Source of the DNA: Phylloscopus collybita
Lineage: Eukaryota > Chordata > Aves > Passeriformes > Phylloscopidae
NCBI GenBank assembly: GCA_027886175.1
Contig: JAJNNQ010000009.1
Span: forward strand, 22,743,501 to 22,807,500
DNA: 64,000 nucleotides
Reading direction: 5' to 3'
The notes under the pieces are model-generated. The model worked only from the letters and a program-made list of their open reading frames with translations. It was not told where the DNA came from and ran no database searches. Shown one piece after another: positions 63,229 through 64,000 of this stretch; the first letter of the stretch is position 1, and the number at the start of each line of letters is the position of its first letter. The position numbers and the translations under genes are program-made.

Positions 63229-64000
63229 CGTGTCCCTCAGGGGTGCGTACTGGGGCCAATGCTATTTAATATCTTCATTAATGACATAGAGGGATTGAGT
63301 GTTACTGATGATACCAAGCTGAGTGGTGTAGATGACACTCCTGAAGGATGAGGTGCTATCCAGAGGGACCTGGACAGGCTTCAGAAGTGGACCTTCAGGA
63401 ATTTCACGTGGTTTAACAAGACCAAGTACAGGGTGCTGCACCTGAGCTGGGACAACCCCCAGCATCGACACAGGCTGGGGGATGAACAGATCCAGAGCAG
63501 CCCTGTTGAGAAGAACTCAGGGGTGCTGGTGGGTGAGAGGCTGGCCATGACCCAGCCATGGGCACTCACAGCCCAGAAAGCCAAATGTGTCCTGGGTGCA
63601 GCCAGAGCACCGTGGGCAGCAGGGCCAGGGAGGGGATTCTGCCCCTCTGCTCTGCTCTGGTGAGACCCCACCTGCAGTGCTGCATCCAGCCCTGGGGTCC
63701 CAGTGCAGGAAGGACACAGACCTGTTAGAAGAGGTCCACAAAGATGAGTGAAGGGATGGAGCACTTCTTTTATGAGGAAAGGCTGAGAGAACTGGGATTG
63801 TTCAGCCTGGAAGAGAAAAGACCTAGGGGTGATTTAATTGTGACATTTCAGTACCTGAAGGGAACTTACAGGAAAGAGAGGGTGAGACAATTTACAAGAG
63901 CATGGATATATACAACTTACAAGACAAGGGGAATGGTGTCAGACTGAAAGAGGGAAGGTTTAGATTAGATTTCTTCACTGTGAGGGTGGTGAGTCACCAG
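63229..64000 (+). mobile_element. CR1 LINE ORF2 (reverse transcriptase C-terminal half), decayed, cut by window end
   Basis: The frame at 63148-63351 becomes CR1-like at residue 29: [18 protein letters not shown], the conserved reverse-transcriptase block before the catalytic motif. The catalytic F-A-D-D box reads V-T-D-D, and about six residues before it are missing compared with typical CR1, so the enzyme is dead. A stop follows at 63351. The next part continues as [10 protein letters not shown], then [20 protein letters not shown] (frame at 63433-63663), then in other frames to MEHFFYEERLRELGLFSLEE (frame at 63744-63947). A further frame change occurs near 63940, where the KEGRFRLD-type segment of ORF2 appears. 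The end of ORF2 and the 3' UTR lie beyond 64000. Minus-strand frames at 63262-63764 are antisense by-products. Confidence 0.95.

Noticed and set aside
1..64000. CRISPR arrays, bacterial operons, riboswitches, snRNA or rRNA genes
   Set aside because: No regularly spaced identical repeats with unique spacers, no operon-like packing of frames, and no recognisable RNA-gene signatures on either strand.

Overview
This window looks like non-coding DNA from a bird nuclear genome, plausibly a passerine. The case rests on its repeats. There are five clear fragments of CR1, the dominant avian LINE, plus one older, more diverged CR1-like fragment. There are two LTRs with avian endogenous-retrovirus layout and a third ERV-derived fragment. 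The background is AT-rich with short homopolymer and microsatellite tracts. I find no complete protein gene, no convincing exon, no tRNA, rRNA or snRNA gene and no CRISPR array. The stretch is either intergenic or inside a very large intron. Nothing suggests a bacterial, viral or organellar source.

Layout. Positions 1 to about 34,800 are mostly unassigned AT-rich sequence with low-complexity tracts (2249-2304, 16283-16356, 24469-24496), small tandem repeats and three notable inverted repeats (4892-4944, 12381-12420, 25993-26033). The only transposon I recognise there is a diverged CR1-like fragment at about 15866-16095. A CR1 3' end sits at 34821-35168 on the minus strand and still reads through the C-terminus of ORF2. 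Another unassigned block follows to 46830, with a G-rich patch and a canonical G-quadruplex motif near 37177.

The last 17 kb is repeat-rich: a CR1 at 46831-47387 (minus), an LTR at 47507-48015 (minus), a CR1 at 49935-50650 (minus), a solo LTR at 54025-54607 (plus), an internally deleted CR1 at 59266-59640 (minus), an ERV-derived fragment at about 59872-60215 holding an expanded ATGGG pentamer array, a 15-G run at 60284-60298, and a CR1 reverse-transcriptase fragment from 63229 that runs off the window end (plus).

No genes work together here; all recognisable coding sequence is decayed retrotransposon ORF. The most unusual observation is a mosaic. The CR1 copies at about 50.3 kb and 63.6 kb lie in opposite orientation and share a 283-bp core that I count as about 98% identical, while the adjoining parts of the same two elements are much more diverged. 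I found no evidence for a new multi-gene system.
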